Shown one piece after another: positions 46,510 through 58,618 of a stretch of DNA of 64,000 nucleotides; the first letter of the stretch is position 1, and each line of letters begins with the position of its first letter. A program made the translations under genes and the position numbers. This stretch comes from Neolentinus lepideus HHB14362 ss-1 (Eukaryota; Basidiomycota; Agaricomycetes; Gloeophyllales; Gloeophyllaceae), in assembly GCA_001632425.1 (NCBI GenBank), contig KV425554.1, forward strand, positions 99,000 through 162,999. Direction: 5' to 3'. The notes beneath the pieces are model-generated. The model worked only from the letters and a program-made list of their open reading frames with translations. It was not told the origin of the DNA and did not search any database.

Positions 46510-48652
46510 TCGCTCTCACGGGACCGCACTTCTATCTTGTATTAGTATTCGCCGAAGTTATACCAACACCTTCTCTGATGACAGGGCGCAGCTGATGATA
46601 CCCATATGTGAGTGGCGACGCCCTTCAGCTTCGCAGAGGTTAATGCGCCCTCAGTTATGACGTCTATTTATGCCGTCTCGGATGGAACATGAACTGTGAA
46701 TTGGACAACAGTGATGATACGTTTATCCGCAAGGTCGGGACGCTCGGGTCTATCACAGTAATTTATTTAGTGAAGAGTGAGTAGGTCGTCCTGTTGAGAG
46801 GGGCGCATTCTGACCGGTGCTCCATTAGCATACCGACCTTTCGTACGAGACTTTGAGCGAGGGCCCGTCTCGTTCTGGTTCTCGTACAACAGAAATACTA
46901 CAGGATCGGCGCGAAGCTTCCGCTCTGCGTAATACTATCCTGACAATATCAGTGATGATTGCAGAAATAGATGGGCTGAGATAGCGTGGACTCCCCGGTA
47001 TCGATAAGGCACGGACGCGGATCTGTCCACACTGTTGGCAGCAATAGGTGCCGAATCGTGTCACGACGAGTTCGTGATACCTTTATGGCTTCATTTCCCG
47101 TGCTGCGCCTTTCTGTTGGGACGCTGGATCTCATTCTCAAGGGCATCGGATCTGTGGAGTGAGGGATTTCTAGCGTGGGTTGGCTTTGCGGAGAGGAGGA
47201 GAGTTCGGTTCGGTGGTGCGTCAATCGGGGCGTGCTGACCTCAGGGGCTGTACGCGCGAGCGTTTAGGAGGACTAGCATTGTAGCACCCGATAGTCGTCG
47301 GCAATATAAAATGTGAGTCGCTGTACAAGGTTCAATGATGTTGATAGCTCGCATGTCTAATCACCGGTTCACTTGAATCAACTAGTGCTGTCACCACATT
47401 GATCACGCAGTCAGGTCTGGCCACAATGTTATCCACCGGATGTATCGGTGGCTTCCCGTTCTTTGACTGCTTCGCTCGAAGCAGAGTTGTGCCATTAACG
47501 GTGTACCTCTATCAAAGCTTCAAGCGTAGAAAATTCGTGCCATTACACACCCGCGTCTAGCAGAGGCCGTGGATGCGACACTGCGCCACAGCCGCAGGTC
47601 CTAACCCTACGGATTCGCCTTCGCCCCGGTGCAGTAACCGACCAGCCTAATAGTAACAGAGCGCGCCCGCCGATTCGCCTTGCGTCCGACCCTGGCCTAG
47701 TCTTCGAGCGCTATCTATGACCTACATGTATTATCTTCAAATGTGTCTCCTTGAGCTCCACCCAGCGGGACTGATGTTAGTTAGATATCCTAGTAGAGAA
47801 TGTGTACCATTGCTGAACAAAGTATGCCTTTGCTCCGTGGTGGGCGGTTGTGCGTTCGTTGATCATGTCGTCATGCAAGCAGTTGCTATTGCGAAGTCAA
47901 CGTCAATGCCGGATTTAATGAAGGCCCGAGGCAAATAGCAGGGAGCTGTCAGACAACCTGTTCATTATCACCATGCCATGCCTGACTGTTAAGTGGCATC
48001 GCGGTGCATGCCAGATATGCTGCGGCGGTGCCGTTCTTCTCGGAGAGCTGCTTACTATTAATGCAGATGATAGTGACGGAGAAACATAAAAAACAATGCT
48101 GGCTAATACAATAGAAGGTATAGACGATAACCTGCAAACCTGTGCTGTCTCGACGGAAGGCAATGGAACGTGCTTGGGGCGGGCAGCTGATCTGCCCGTG
48201 TTCAGCGTCGAGACACCCTTTTAGGGACGCTAGCGAACGCGAAATCCGAGCGATGAGTGGACTATTCCATTTCGGTGATCCACGCTGCACGGACGTGAGA
48301 CGGTGCGATGTCGGATGTCCTGTGTCAATAGATACGCAAGATTCAGGCTTAGCAGTTCGGTCTAAAGCACCGGGACTTGATGCAGAGGATAGGCGCGAAG
48401 GCAAGACTAGTGCGGTACTCGAGATACCAGTAAGGCACTATTCACAATTGCGTCCATGCGATCGCAACCATTCAGCCTGATATATAGGTGTTCGTCCCCT
48501 GTCTTGCAAAGCAGAGCATATACCCTGCACACGGTGCAATCGAGAGAGAACTGAAGCGTGCCATGAAGAGACGATGTGACAGAAGAATTGATCGTCGGGG
48601 ATTATTCGTGTCAGTTGTCGAGGAATTAGCGTGGCCACCGAGTGAGGAATGA
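46510..48652. other. Gene-poor region
   Basis: About 2.1 kb in which open frames are short and overlap on both strands. The longest (47949-48404 minus, 48142-48480 plus) face each other and have no motif. I found no transposase, reverse transcriptase, zinc-cluster or tRNA signature. It could hold a fast-evolving gene, decayed sequence or a long intergenic spacer. Confidence 0.4.
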
Positions 48653-49141
48653 TCAAGAGTGTCCGATAACGAACCGGCTCAGGGGATCGCGGGTTTGGGA
48701 AGCATGGTTCGTGGCTAACTGCCGGATGCCGAGTTCAGCCTTTATATCAGCTATTCGTAGCTGCCATTCTGGATGGGTTTTCTGTGAACGAGAGACGCGA
48801 TACACGGCCGGCGATGCGAATATGGATGGAGGAATGTCGTAGACGACTCGTGGCAGGGTGTTGGAAGATGTCTGCTGGAGTAGCAGATCATGGCTTGGTT
48901 TGACAGTAACACTGCCTGGCGAGGTCGGTGTCGAGGACATGTTAGTATAGTTCATGGTTGCCGAGAAGGAGGGATGCGGAGGTCGTGCCGGGCAGTTGAT
49001 TGGAACGTGTATGTGGTAGGCCGAGTATGGTATGCGAGCATACGCCTGGCCGCGGAACGTTCTTGGATTGAGCGGCATCGGTATCGCCATTCTCATCGAC
49101 TTTGGCATGAATTTGTGGGGAGCGCCGATGGGACGCAGCAC
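48653..49141 (-). CDS. Possible orphan protein-coding exon
   Basis: A 162-codon frame whose second half looks coding: MNYTNMSSTPTSPGSVTVKP (from 48955), RVVYDIPPSIFASPAVYRVS, SQKTHPEWQLRIADIKAELG. No family is recognised, and no continuation with good splice sites was found. The first 60 codons look less convincing. It lies divergent from the RhoGEF gene that follows. Confidence 0.3.
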   Translation of the reverse strand: MLRPIGAPHKFMPKSMRMAIPMPLNPRTFRGQAYARIPYSAYHIHVPINCPARPPHPSFSATMNYTNMSSTPTSPGSVTVKPSHDLLLQQTSSNTLPRVVYDIPPSIFASPAVYRVSRSQKTHPEWQLRIADIKAELGIRQLATNHASQTRDPLSRFVIGHS

Positions 49142-49457
49142 CTCTATTTAACCAACAACTCGTCGTCGAGCGCCCTCTTGCTGTCAGCCGCCCCCGCCCC
49201 CGCCCCTGTCCTCGCCGTTGTCTTCAGCCGCGGCACCTGAAACCGACCTGACGCCATACGGGGCTGGGTGTACCATCGACGCTGCTTGTAACTCTAGGCT
49301 TATCGACTAAAACTATCGACCAGAACCATCGACCAGAACCATTGCGCATGTTATCCTAGCCTGCTGCATTCGGTGCGTTGTATTTCTTCTATCAGCCGTT
49401 AGTTTATCGACGCAGTCCCAGCTTTCATCCGCATCCCTTGCTTCCACCAGTCCGCGA

Positions 49458-52400
49458 ATGGAGGTACTCGCCTCGCCCTCCATATCCCCGCCCCCGTCGC
49501 CACAAAAAGCCGCTTCATCGTACGCATACGCTTCAGCTGCCGCCCGCTGCTCTTCCTCTTCGCTCCTTGACCGTCGCTTGGGGCCCGACTCCACCGCATC
49601 ACTCAAGCTGTCCCAGAGTCACCCTGCACTATCAGCCGGCAGAAGCACCTATGTAGCCCTACGCACCCCTCGTCTCCCCTTCCGTACCACCCACAAGCCG
49701 TCGACGTCTCTCTCCTTCAGCAGTACCCTGACGCCCATCTTGTCCCCGCCTGTCACTCCTGCCGTTTCTTCGCTTGCCTCGCTCCATTCGGGTATCGCAT
49801 CTCCGCGTATGGCCGACGATCATGCCTCTCCATCCCCGACGACAGCCGCCACACTTGGGGGCCCGTCTACAGCCGTCGCCATCGAACATGATTACCTCAA
49901 CAAGGGTCGCATATCCATTGTCACAACTCCGATCGCCGATATGTATCCCACCGAACCGCTCGTGGCGCCAGTCACTCCGTCCTGGAACACAATACCTCCC
50001 TCTCCTCCCCCGAAGCTTTCCGATAAGGTCGACGTCTGTGGGAACGTTATCCGCCGAAGGAATGCTTCCAAGCCCAGTCGCCGCCCGGTATCGACCATTT
50101 ATGCGCCCCAGACGTCGTACGCGCCCCCAATGGTTGTTCCCAGGCGGCGCGCCTCGATGCCCTTGATGCGCTTATCGCTGTCCAAGCCTCTGCCCGACGC
50201 ACCGCCCCCAGTCCCTTCCCCAAGCACAAAGCCGCCACTAGAGACTGAATTTCCTTCGCTCATGGCAAGTGTTAGCGACCCATCCGAAAGTCTTCGTCCT
50301 ACGCGAGAGGGAAGGGGGAGCCAGGACCGAAGTACGTCCAAGAGCACATCCAAGAGCACGTCGAGACCCCGGTTTCACATTCCCTCGGACAACGAGGATG
50401 ACGGTGACGAGGTCAGGCGCAGGCCCCGGAGACATGAGTCGGAGAGCGGGTCGTCGACGAAGAGTCAGATTTTGCATAGTGTGGAGGGGAGCACGGAGGA
50501 CCAGGCGAGATGGGAGAGGAAGAAGGAGGAGGACGACGCACGGAGATATCATGCATTACTGGAATTGTTGATAACGGAGGTCAGTTATTTAAGAGACCTT
50601 CGAGCATTGGTCACTGTGAGTTCTCGTGTCGCCTGTCGCTGCTCTCGCGTAGTGACACCCGTCGCAGATTTATTTGCAACAATTCCCCACCATTTCAACT
50701 CGCATTCACCTACCATCGACTGGATTCATGCGCGCATCCCCATCCCCATCCTTCATTTCAAACACATTCGGCGGCCATAATCGGTCCCACTCCCAGTCAC
50801 AGTTTCTTTCCCAGCCCCCACCCCCTCCCAGTGCATTTCCTCAGAACGTCATGACAGGTAATTCTCAGCCGACTGCGGTCAGCCCCAATAAGGAGAACGA
50901 CAAAGGCAAAGAGAAGGAGAAGGACAAATATAAAGTTAACCGTCTCGTTTCCGATGCTGATGTCGAATTGGTCGCCAGAAACGCGAGAGAGCTATTGAAC
51001 TTTCACGAGCGGTTCGTTTACGAGCTTAGGTTGTCTATGGCTCCATTTGGGATGGCAGATGCCCTGGACGACTCGGCAGACGACGCAGACATACAGAAGC
51101 GGATGGATGTCGCGCATACAGTCGTCGACGATGCCGTCACAAGCGTGGCCACCAAGTTCGCGCACATGGCGCAGACGTCCGTGTTCAGCATCTACGAGTC
51201 GTTCTGCTCGAAGCACCCCGAGGCGACGGATCTCGTCAGGAAGATCCAGCAGCAGCACGCGCCGGAGTGGGACGTGTTCGAGCAGCGGTGCTCGCAGCTC
51301 ATCGCGCACGTCCACAGCCAGAGCCGGCAGTCGCTCGATGGGCCATCAAGTGCGCTCGAGGCAGCCCGCACGAGCATGTTCATTGAGGACGAGTCGGAGT
51401 CGCCGCAGATGCTGTCGCGCCGGGCAAGGAGACACTCGACGTCGTCGGTGAGTATCATGGGCCATGGTCTGCCCACCTCGGGGGCGAGGAACAGCACGCA
51501 GCTGGACGTTGTGCAGGCTGTTAAATCCGATCCGGCGTCAAAGGCACCGGGTCCGAGGCTGACGTTTATGGACTACCTGATCAAGCCGGTGCAGAGGATA
51601 TGCAAATACCCGCTGCTGCTGGATCAGCTGAAGACGCACAAGGGCCTGTGGAATCACGAGCCCATGCGCACGGAGCCGGAAGCGGATACGTTAGTTGATC
51701 ACGCGACACGTACGATGAGGGAGGTTGTGGCGCGGGTTGATGAGGCGCGTCGGAAGCGGGATGTGGTTATTAAGTCTTCGCTGATCGCTTCTCGCATTTT
51801 GGCCTGGTTGTCTGCGCATCCATCAAAGGAATCGTCGCCGCCTGGTCAGTTGACCCCGGAGTTTATGGCATCGCTTGGGATCTGCATGCTGGCGGGCTCG
51901 TTGGATGTTATGCATTATGATGTTGCCAGCGCGGCGAATGGCGGGACCGTTAAGGTGAAGTACCTGGGCGCGTTCTTGTACGCTGGAGGGTACATTGTGC
52001 TAGCAAAGGTGGGGAAGGGGAAGGTGTACGAGCCGAGGCACTGGTTTGCTCTCGCTGGATTCGATGTGGTCGATGTCGGTGATGGTGAAGGTGGGTTATT
52101 ATTCCGTAAATTAGCAAGTTCCCGCGCTCATAATTCTGTCAGCTTTGCTCCCTTCTTCGTTTGGCTTCTATCGACGGGATCACTACTTTGAGCTTGCAGC
52201 TGCATGTCCGAAGGAAAAGGAAGCTTGGCTTTCGGCAATTCGGGAGAGCTTGACGATGAGCCCTATTTGGACGAACGAGCCTTCTCCGAGTCTGCATAAC
52301 GATGCCGTTGGAGTGGTGTCCTTGCAAGACAACGAGCCCGCGGAGGTGCTGGCGCTCTTCAGAGGACCCTCGAGGAGAGGTTCAGTCGAGCTTACGGAAC

Positions 52401-53734
52401 TTGTGGATGAGCCCGAGTACTATCCTCCGGAATCTCAGTCTGTCCCAGAAGCACTCCTGAAGGAAGAGGTCATAGCCAGACCTGCGCCTCTCATATCAAC
52501 TAGCCGTCGTTCGTCCGCGACTTCAGTGAAAGGGCTTTTTGCCCCAGTAACGACTGAGGCAACTACTCTCGTTCGGTCAACGCCCGTGTTTCGTCAGAAT
52601 GTTGAACGTGCCTTGTTGGATGTCTTCTCCGAGGTGTGCCTCACCATCCGGTTCCAAGCCCAAACACACGAACAGGAGTTGTTCCAAGCACCCAAGTCGT
52701 CTTCTTCACGGGGCATGGCCGGTGGTATGGGACTTGCAGCTAAGAGCCGGCTATCGAAGCGTGAAAGTGTCGTGGTTCCCAGACGAAAGAGTTTTATCGA
52801 CGGCGCTGAGCTTGCTGATCTTGACCCTCCGGTGGGGTTTCTTGGGAGGAAGAGCACATTGTCCCGAGCCAAATCTCTCGCTGCTCGAAGACAGGGCAAG
52901 AAATCTCTTAGGATCATGGCTCCGCTTCCCTCTCGCTCTCTCGATGGCGATGGCGAACCCTCTTCCAAAGGCCAGGATAACTCGGATCCGACAGTAGATT
53001 CACCTACTCCGTTATCACAGTGCTCTTCCGTTGGGACGTCTCAGACGGGGTCCGTTCTGGCCAGTCCGGCAGCTGATCCACGATCATTGTCTCCCGAGCC
53101 TGTTGCAGACTCCGCTCATCCAGCATCCATTCAGGGTCATGAGCAAACCACGCAATCCGAATATCTCACTGTTGAACCGGAGTGGCGGCCCAAACGCGCC
53201 CGTTCTATGGTGGACAATGTTAGGGGGTTCTTCTACACGCGGTCCAGTTCACCAACGCCTTCCGTTGGGGGTAGCTCTTCGCATGTTTCCAATACTGACT
53301 CCTCAGCTGCAGTGGACTCTGCGCAGGAGTGGACTGCGCCTCCTCCTCCATCGCGACTGACGAGATGGTGGAAGGGTTCTCTCAGGCGCCGCGTTCAGAG
53401 CGCTCCTGAAGTCCCACGAGATGATGCCAGCACAATAGTTGCGCCAACTCTAGTGGATGGCTTCGCAACGATTCGCGCTTCCACGGATACACCCGATGTT
53501 CCAGAGGAAGAAATATCTTCGGAGCCCTCAGAAGATCCTACCCTGGCGAACGTTACTATCATATCGGCCAAGTCGCATCCACCCAATCGACGACCGTCGG
53601 TATTCTCTACATTTCCGAACCCTTCACGACGCGACATGACCCCCACATCTCCTATGGACCCATCCCCTAGGAAGAGTACGAAGACTGTCTCTTTTCTTCA
53701 ACGTCTGACTCCAAAGACGACCATGGGCAGCTGA
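49458..53734 (+). CDS. RhoGEF with Dbl-homology and PH-like domains (first of a convergent pair)
   Basis: Guanine-nucleotide exchange factor for Rho-family GTPases, inferred from the DH domain. Start MEVLASPSISPPPSPQKAAS opens about 350 Ser/Pro-rich residues. The DH domain begins ALLELLITEVSYLRDLRALVT; an intron at about 50617-50669 leads to IYLQQFPTISTR and a low-complexity insertion (NKENDKGKEKEKDKYK) before VELVARNARELLNFHERFV. The family signature FMDYLIKPVQRICKYPLLLDQ follows. A PH-like region (LGAFLYAGGYIVLAKVGK, EPRHWFALAGFDVVD) is cut by a 53-nt intron and ends FGFYRRDHYFELAAACPKEKE-AWLSAIRESL. The remaining about 480 residues are Ser-rich with many basic phosphosite-like stretches, ending QRLTPKTTMGS. 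Large for the family; no break. Confidence 0.88.
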
Positions 53735-54204
53735 GTTCGATTCGGACGTCTGCCGTCACTTATTCGTAAATCCTCATAATGTTTGTTGATGTATACTAGT
53801 AGACTCTTCAATAGAGATATACCCACTTCCATGTCGGCACCACTGCATCTTACATTACAGATTTCGCATGTATCTATCTCTATTACCACCGCACTGCCTT
53901 GTAGATAAGTATACGATAGTACGACGAAGAATGCAATCTAGCCTGTTCGAATATGGAAAGCATTGATACATATGTGCCAAATACAATATGCGTACAAAAA
54001 GATAAATGTGCAGGGACATTGGTTGATACACTTGCTAAAAATACTGAGGGTATGGTTTGTCCATGAATTCAAAGGAGACCATGACTGCGTAAAAGATCAG
54101 CGTATCTGTGGATACAGAAAATTAGTATATCAAGTGAAGAGAAGGGAAAGGTATCACACTTTTCTTTCTCTGCCTCGAGTTCAGCCATTCGCCATTTCAA
54201 TTGC
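53735..54204. other. Shared 3' region of two convergent RhoGEF genes
   Basis: 470 AT-rich bases between the two stop codons, suited to 3' UTRs and terminators on both strands. No coding signal or repeat. Confidence 0.5.
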
Positions 54205-57200
54205 CTAGTTTTTAGAGCTCGTATCAGCCGAAAGCTCAGGTAACATGCCCACATACGAATTTTCCCTATCCATCCGTTTCCTCTCCTCGATTATTTCTCG
54301 GATCGTATCTTCAAGTTCGGGATATCCCATAGCAGCGGCAGCTGGAGCGAGGCTATTACTGAGAAGGTCCAGTTCGTCGTTGAATTGCTATGTATGAACC
54401 GAATGCGTAAGACATGGAGTAAGGAAGTGTCCCATGGATCACTCACCTCGTACATGACATCTTTCTCTCTGAGTGTGTCCTCGAAGAGCACTTGGAGCAC
54501 TTCATTCTTCCGTCTTGAAGCGTGGCGCTCTAATCGCGTCCTTTCCAGCTCAGTGGCATCCTAGTGCGCCGGCGTCAGCGCAGATCAGGGCACGAACCAT
54601 TATATCTACCTCATCAATGTTCAGCTTCAACTTGCCGAATTGCTCGCAGAAGTCATCTTGTTTGGTCATGGCCAATTCCAGGTACTTTTCGAGGTCCGAA
54701 AGTAAAACGTCCACCGGGTCGGGAACATCGCCGCTAGGAGATGATTTCTCGGGTTGTCGCGGAGGCGGACCAGCAGCATCGACAAGACTTCGAGCACGAT
54801 TACGCGCAAAACCATCTGCAACATTTCGCAGTGCGATCGACTTGCGCACTTCTTCCATGCGCTCCTTCCGTTGCTTTTCTGCTTCAGGGTTCTGCAAGAC
54901 GAGTCCTTAGTTGTTTTTATCATTACGATGGTCCATACGAGTATTACTTACACCACTGAAATAAGGCAGTCTCGACGGTGCAGGTCGTTTGGTGACCTCC
55001 ACTTTAAGCTTCTTGACAGCACGATGAGAAGACTCAAGCTAAGGGACAGTCAGCTCCAAATCAAAATGCCAGTTCTGTACACATACGTCTTCTTTCGTCG
55101 TCTTGGCCAGGTGTGACAACCGCTCGGTGTCCTCATAGCGTGGACCTCGCCGTATTGTACGGGTCCGCGGTGGGCTGACAGAGGGAACGGGTTCCGCTTG
55201 AGGGGTGGTAGACGTGGATACAATAGATGCCGCGAGTCGAGGTATGCCAGGAGGCGACGTCTTTATAGATGGAGCAAGAACAGAAGTTTTCTTCTTTATC
55301 AATAGTGGCTCTGTGCGTGGGGACTTCGGTGATTCCTCGACAGCAGGCTTCGAGGGGCCCGGAATGGCCAGATTTATCAAGGGATCAAATGGCATCCGCC
55401 TACTGCGCGGAAGGGGTGATGTCCGTCCAGACGAGCGAGCTGGGGTTGCCAGAGCTTGCGGAGTATTTACGACCATATCTTCGAAGACAGTCAGGTCCCC
55501 CTCTCCCTCTGGCAATTCCAAAGTAGAGGACAGAGGACTCGGCTCTAGGAGTGAGGCACTCCGCGGGCCTCCAGGGCGGCGTTCTGGAGTCATAGCGGAC
55601 TGCGAGTGGGGAGTATGGATTGAAATCGGAGACTCTGGTCGGAGAGTGGGCGTGGTGGACCGAGCACTTTGCATATCCCGCGAGGCACGCGACAGGAGAC
55701 GGAACGGGGGTGGCGGATCTTCTGTAATCGGATTATATTCAGCCCCTGCTCAACAATCAAAGACAGCAAGACTCACGTTCATAGATAGAATCTTCAACGG
55801 GCGCGTCGAAGCCATCCAGTTGAGCCGTGCTCTGGTTCTGACTGGTATTCTGTCTGGCCAACTCCAGACGCGCTTGGAGGTTCCATTCGCTGTCGCCCCT
55901 TGGCTTTTGCTGGCATGTGAAGCTTTCAATGTCCTCTTCGGGATCGCTGTACTCCACTGGCTCGTCGGACTGCCTTTCTGATGACCTAGACCGTGATCGA
56001 GAAAGAGACCTCGAAAGCAGAGAACTAGGTCTATCGTGGTCGCCGTCTCGCGATTTGCCGCCCTTGGTTAGTTTCCTGGATCGACGCGTCGGCTTGTCGG
56101 GCATACAGGCATCATCTTCACCGCTTGACACAGACGTGGGAGCAGTGGTGGCGGTGAAATTTGAACAGTGCGATTTCGTCATGCTACTCTCACCCGTGCT
56201 CGCGGTAATCGTTGTGGTCGATGTCCGGCTGAGGACTGTGCCGTTGGCGTTGCCGGTGGCCGACTTTCCCCTACGGTGCCCGGCTCCAAATATTTCAGAG
56301 GTTTTAGTCCCGGGACGGACATTGAACAAACCGCGCGAAATGGCGTCCAGACCAAAGATGGCGACACGCGATCGTTGGGTGGCGGTCGGCGTACCAGGGA
56401 TAGAGTTGGCGCCAGTGCGGAACTTGAAGAGTCCGTATTGGTGGACTAAAGTGGCAAGTGGCAGTAGGGTTAGGATTTAGCCACAACAAAGGAACGAGCG
56501 TTACGTACTGGTTTGCACGATTCGGTAGGGAACCCTTGCGGATTGCACAATGTCTTCGCCGTCATCTTGTTCCGGCTCGCGTGCAAAGACTGAATAGCGA
56601 CAAAGCTCGCCCTCGATGGGCTGTAATCGAATGACAACAAGAGGGGAGCCACCGTCTGCCCCGAATGGGATAGGATCTGCAGTCCCCCTCACATCCACGT
56701 GGAGCACGATCTTTGTCTGTTCGACTATCAATAATGGCAGCCTATATACAATGCAAACTATTCCTAGACGCACCTTCTTTTCTTCCATGAGAAAGCCTGC
56801 CCTATGGTATACGTTATAGTAAGCCCGGGCCCTCGTCACTTTCTCGCCCTTCGCTTCCACCTCGAATTCTTCGCCTCTCATCGCCATACTCTGCCCGCGT
56901 CTTGTTCGACATCTGGCTTGTGTCTCCCACAAATTTTCCAGAAATCGCAGTTTGGCTGACTCGGTATGGCCTGGGTTAAGGTTAGGTGGTCTGGACGGAT
57001 CCACAGCAGTGAAGGCCCGGAACGGTCGACCCGCCCAGCGTTCGGGCCAATCCTGGGGTATCTCTTCAAAGAACATGTGCAAATCTGACGCCGATCAAGT
57101 CATTGCAAAGGCGTGGAAAGAGGGCGCCACTCACCTGAGCCACCCACGTCCGTTGCCACGACATCCGACACTGGGACCACTCCTTTAAAGACCAATCCGC

Positions 57201-58618
57201 TCTTCTTTTTATAAAATAGTCCCTTGGCGACCTTGTCCACGTCGTCGATACCCGCCAACGCGCGTCCGCCCTTCTCTCCATCCGGTCTCTTCACGATCAT
57301 CAACTTGTCGTCAAAGAGAATCAGCGTACAGTGTAAGGTATCCTTGCCTCCAGATATATTATCTTCACTCCAGCCTCGCCCATGCGATAGTGAGGAGGCC
57401 TCTTCTACGTCAATGCAATCAATAAACCTCCGGCCACTCGAAACCAAACCTGCGGGGAAGCTGTCGATGGACATGCTCAAGGAGTGCAGTATGGCAGCCC
57501 GTTTCGTCTGCTCGTCTGTTTCTGCAAGTGCGATCTTGCTAGCGATGGCGTCCGCCTCCTCCAACTTCGCTCTTTGCGGATCGCCCGGCGCCATGAACTT
57601 GATCATATTTCGGAACAAGAGCGTATACCGCGGTATTCGCTGGACGGGGTCCATGAGCAGCTCACGGAGCCCTATGCGGTTCCGCACGTCCGTTGCCGAG
57701 GTGTATTTGATCCGCTGCAAGGCGTGAGAATAAATTAACAGGGCACGTTAGGGAACGTACGTCGATGTACTGAGCAAACTGGCTGCGATGCCGCTTCATC
57801 TCCGTCTCAAATATGTTCTGCGCTTCCTCCCGCTTGGAGTAGTACTGCTTATACTGCTCGAACCCGTGCAGGTCTCTGAAATGCTTGAGCGCCACATCGC
57901 CTACGCCGATGCCAGTCTCGTGTCCGTTTGCTACCATGTCCTGGAGGTCCGCCAGAAATGCTTTATTGACGGGTAAAAGCTGGTCGATGTTGCCGAATAG
58001 GGTCTTGGCATGGTATGGGGGAATTATTAATGTGTCTTTGGACTTTGCAAAGGTACGGAGTGGGTCAGCGTATTGGTCCTTAAGGGCTTGAAGGCGCCCG
58101 ACGTAGGACTTCTCCGTTGCAACTAGCTCTGCGATGACATCGTGCAACGCAGAGGTGTTCGTCAGCGCCCGTTTGCGCACCACGGGCCGTGTTGTCGGAC
58201 TTGCCTGGATAACGAGTAAGGAAGGAGTGCTATTAGCTTATCTTCCCCCCCTATGCCGACAGGAGCTCATCGTAACGGGGATCCATGATTTGGTTCCGTT
58301 GAACGGCGGAATATGACACTCACGGAATCTGATCGTCCCCGGGATGCGGGGCTCGATCGAGGCGAGATTGCGGTGTCCATCTCGCCCGACATGTTCTCAC
58401 CAAGGTACTCGAGGAAATCTTGCACATCTGCGGAAACTCAGCCCACCGCTCGAGTAAAACGACTGCGACGCACCGTCTGGCGTCTTCGATGAGCCATATG
58501 TTTCTACGACGACGCCACAGAAGAAGACACTCCGTGTGAGCGATGGGCCAGAGGACGAGTCCCAATCGTCGCCGGTGCTGAGGGGGACGACCTTGCGGGG
58601 GGATGCGTTGAGGGCCAT
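54205..58618 (-). CDS. RhoGEF with Dbl-homology domain and C-terminal coiled coil (second of the pair)
   Basis: A different Rho exchange factor. Start MALNASPRKVVPLSTGDDWD; a 47-nt intron joins KTPD to DVQDFLEYLGENMSGEM, and a further one leads to the DH domain: LHDVIAELVATEKSYVGRLQ, KTLFGNIDQLLPVNKAFLADL, HGFEQYKQYYSKREEAQ, TDVRNRIGLRELLMDPVQRIPRYTLLF. A PH-like region follows (TLHCTLILFDDKLMIVKR, GLVFKGVVPVSDVVATDV, HMFFEEIPQDWPERWAGRPF). After QYGLFKFRTGANSIPGT the protein becomes Ser/Arg-rich (SLLSRSLSRSRSRSSERQ) and Pro-rich. It ends in charged helical segments likely to form a coiled coil (AEKQRKERMEEVRKSIALRN, DVLLSDLEKYLELAMTKQDD, EDTIREIIEERKRMDREN), closing LSADTSSKN. About ten introns, frame intact. 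Length about 1,200 residues. Confidence 0.87.

Noticed and set aside
55205..55981. Plus-strand open frame of 258 codons
   Set aside because: It is the antisense shadow of the Ser/Pro-rich exons of the second RhoGEF gene.
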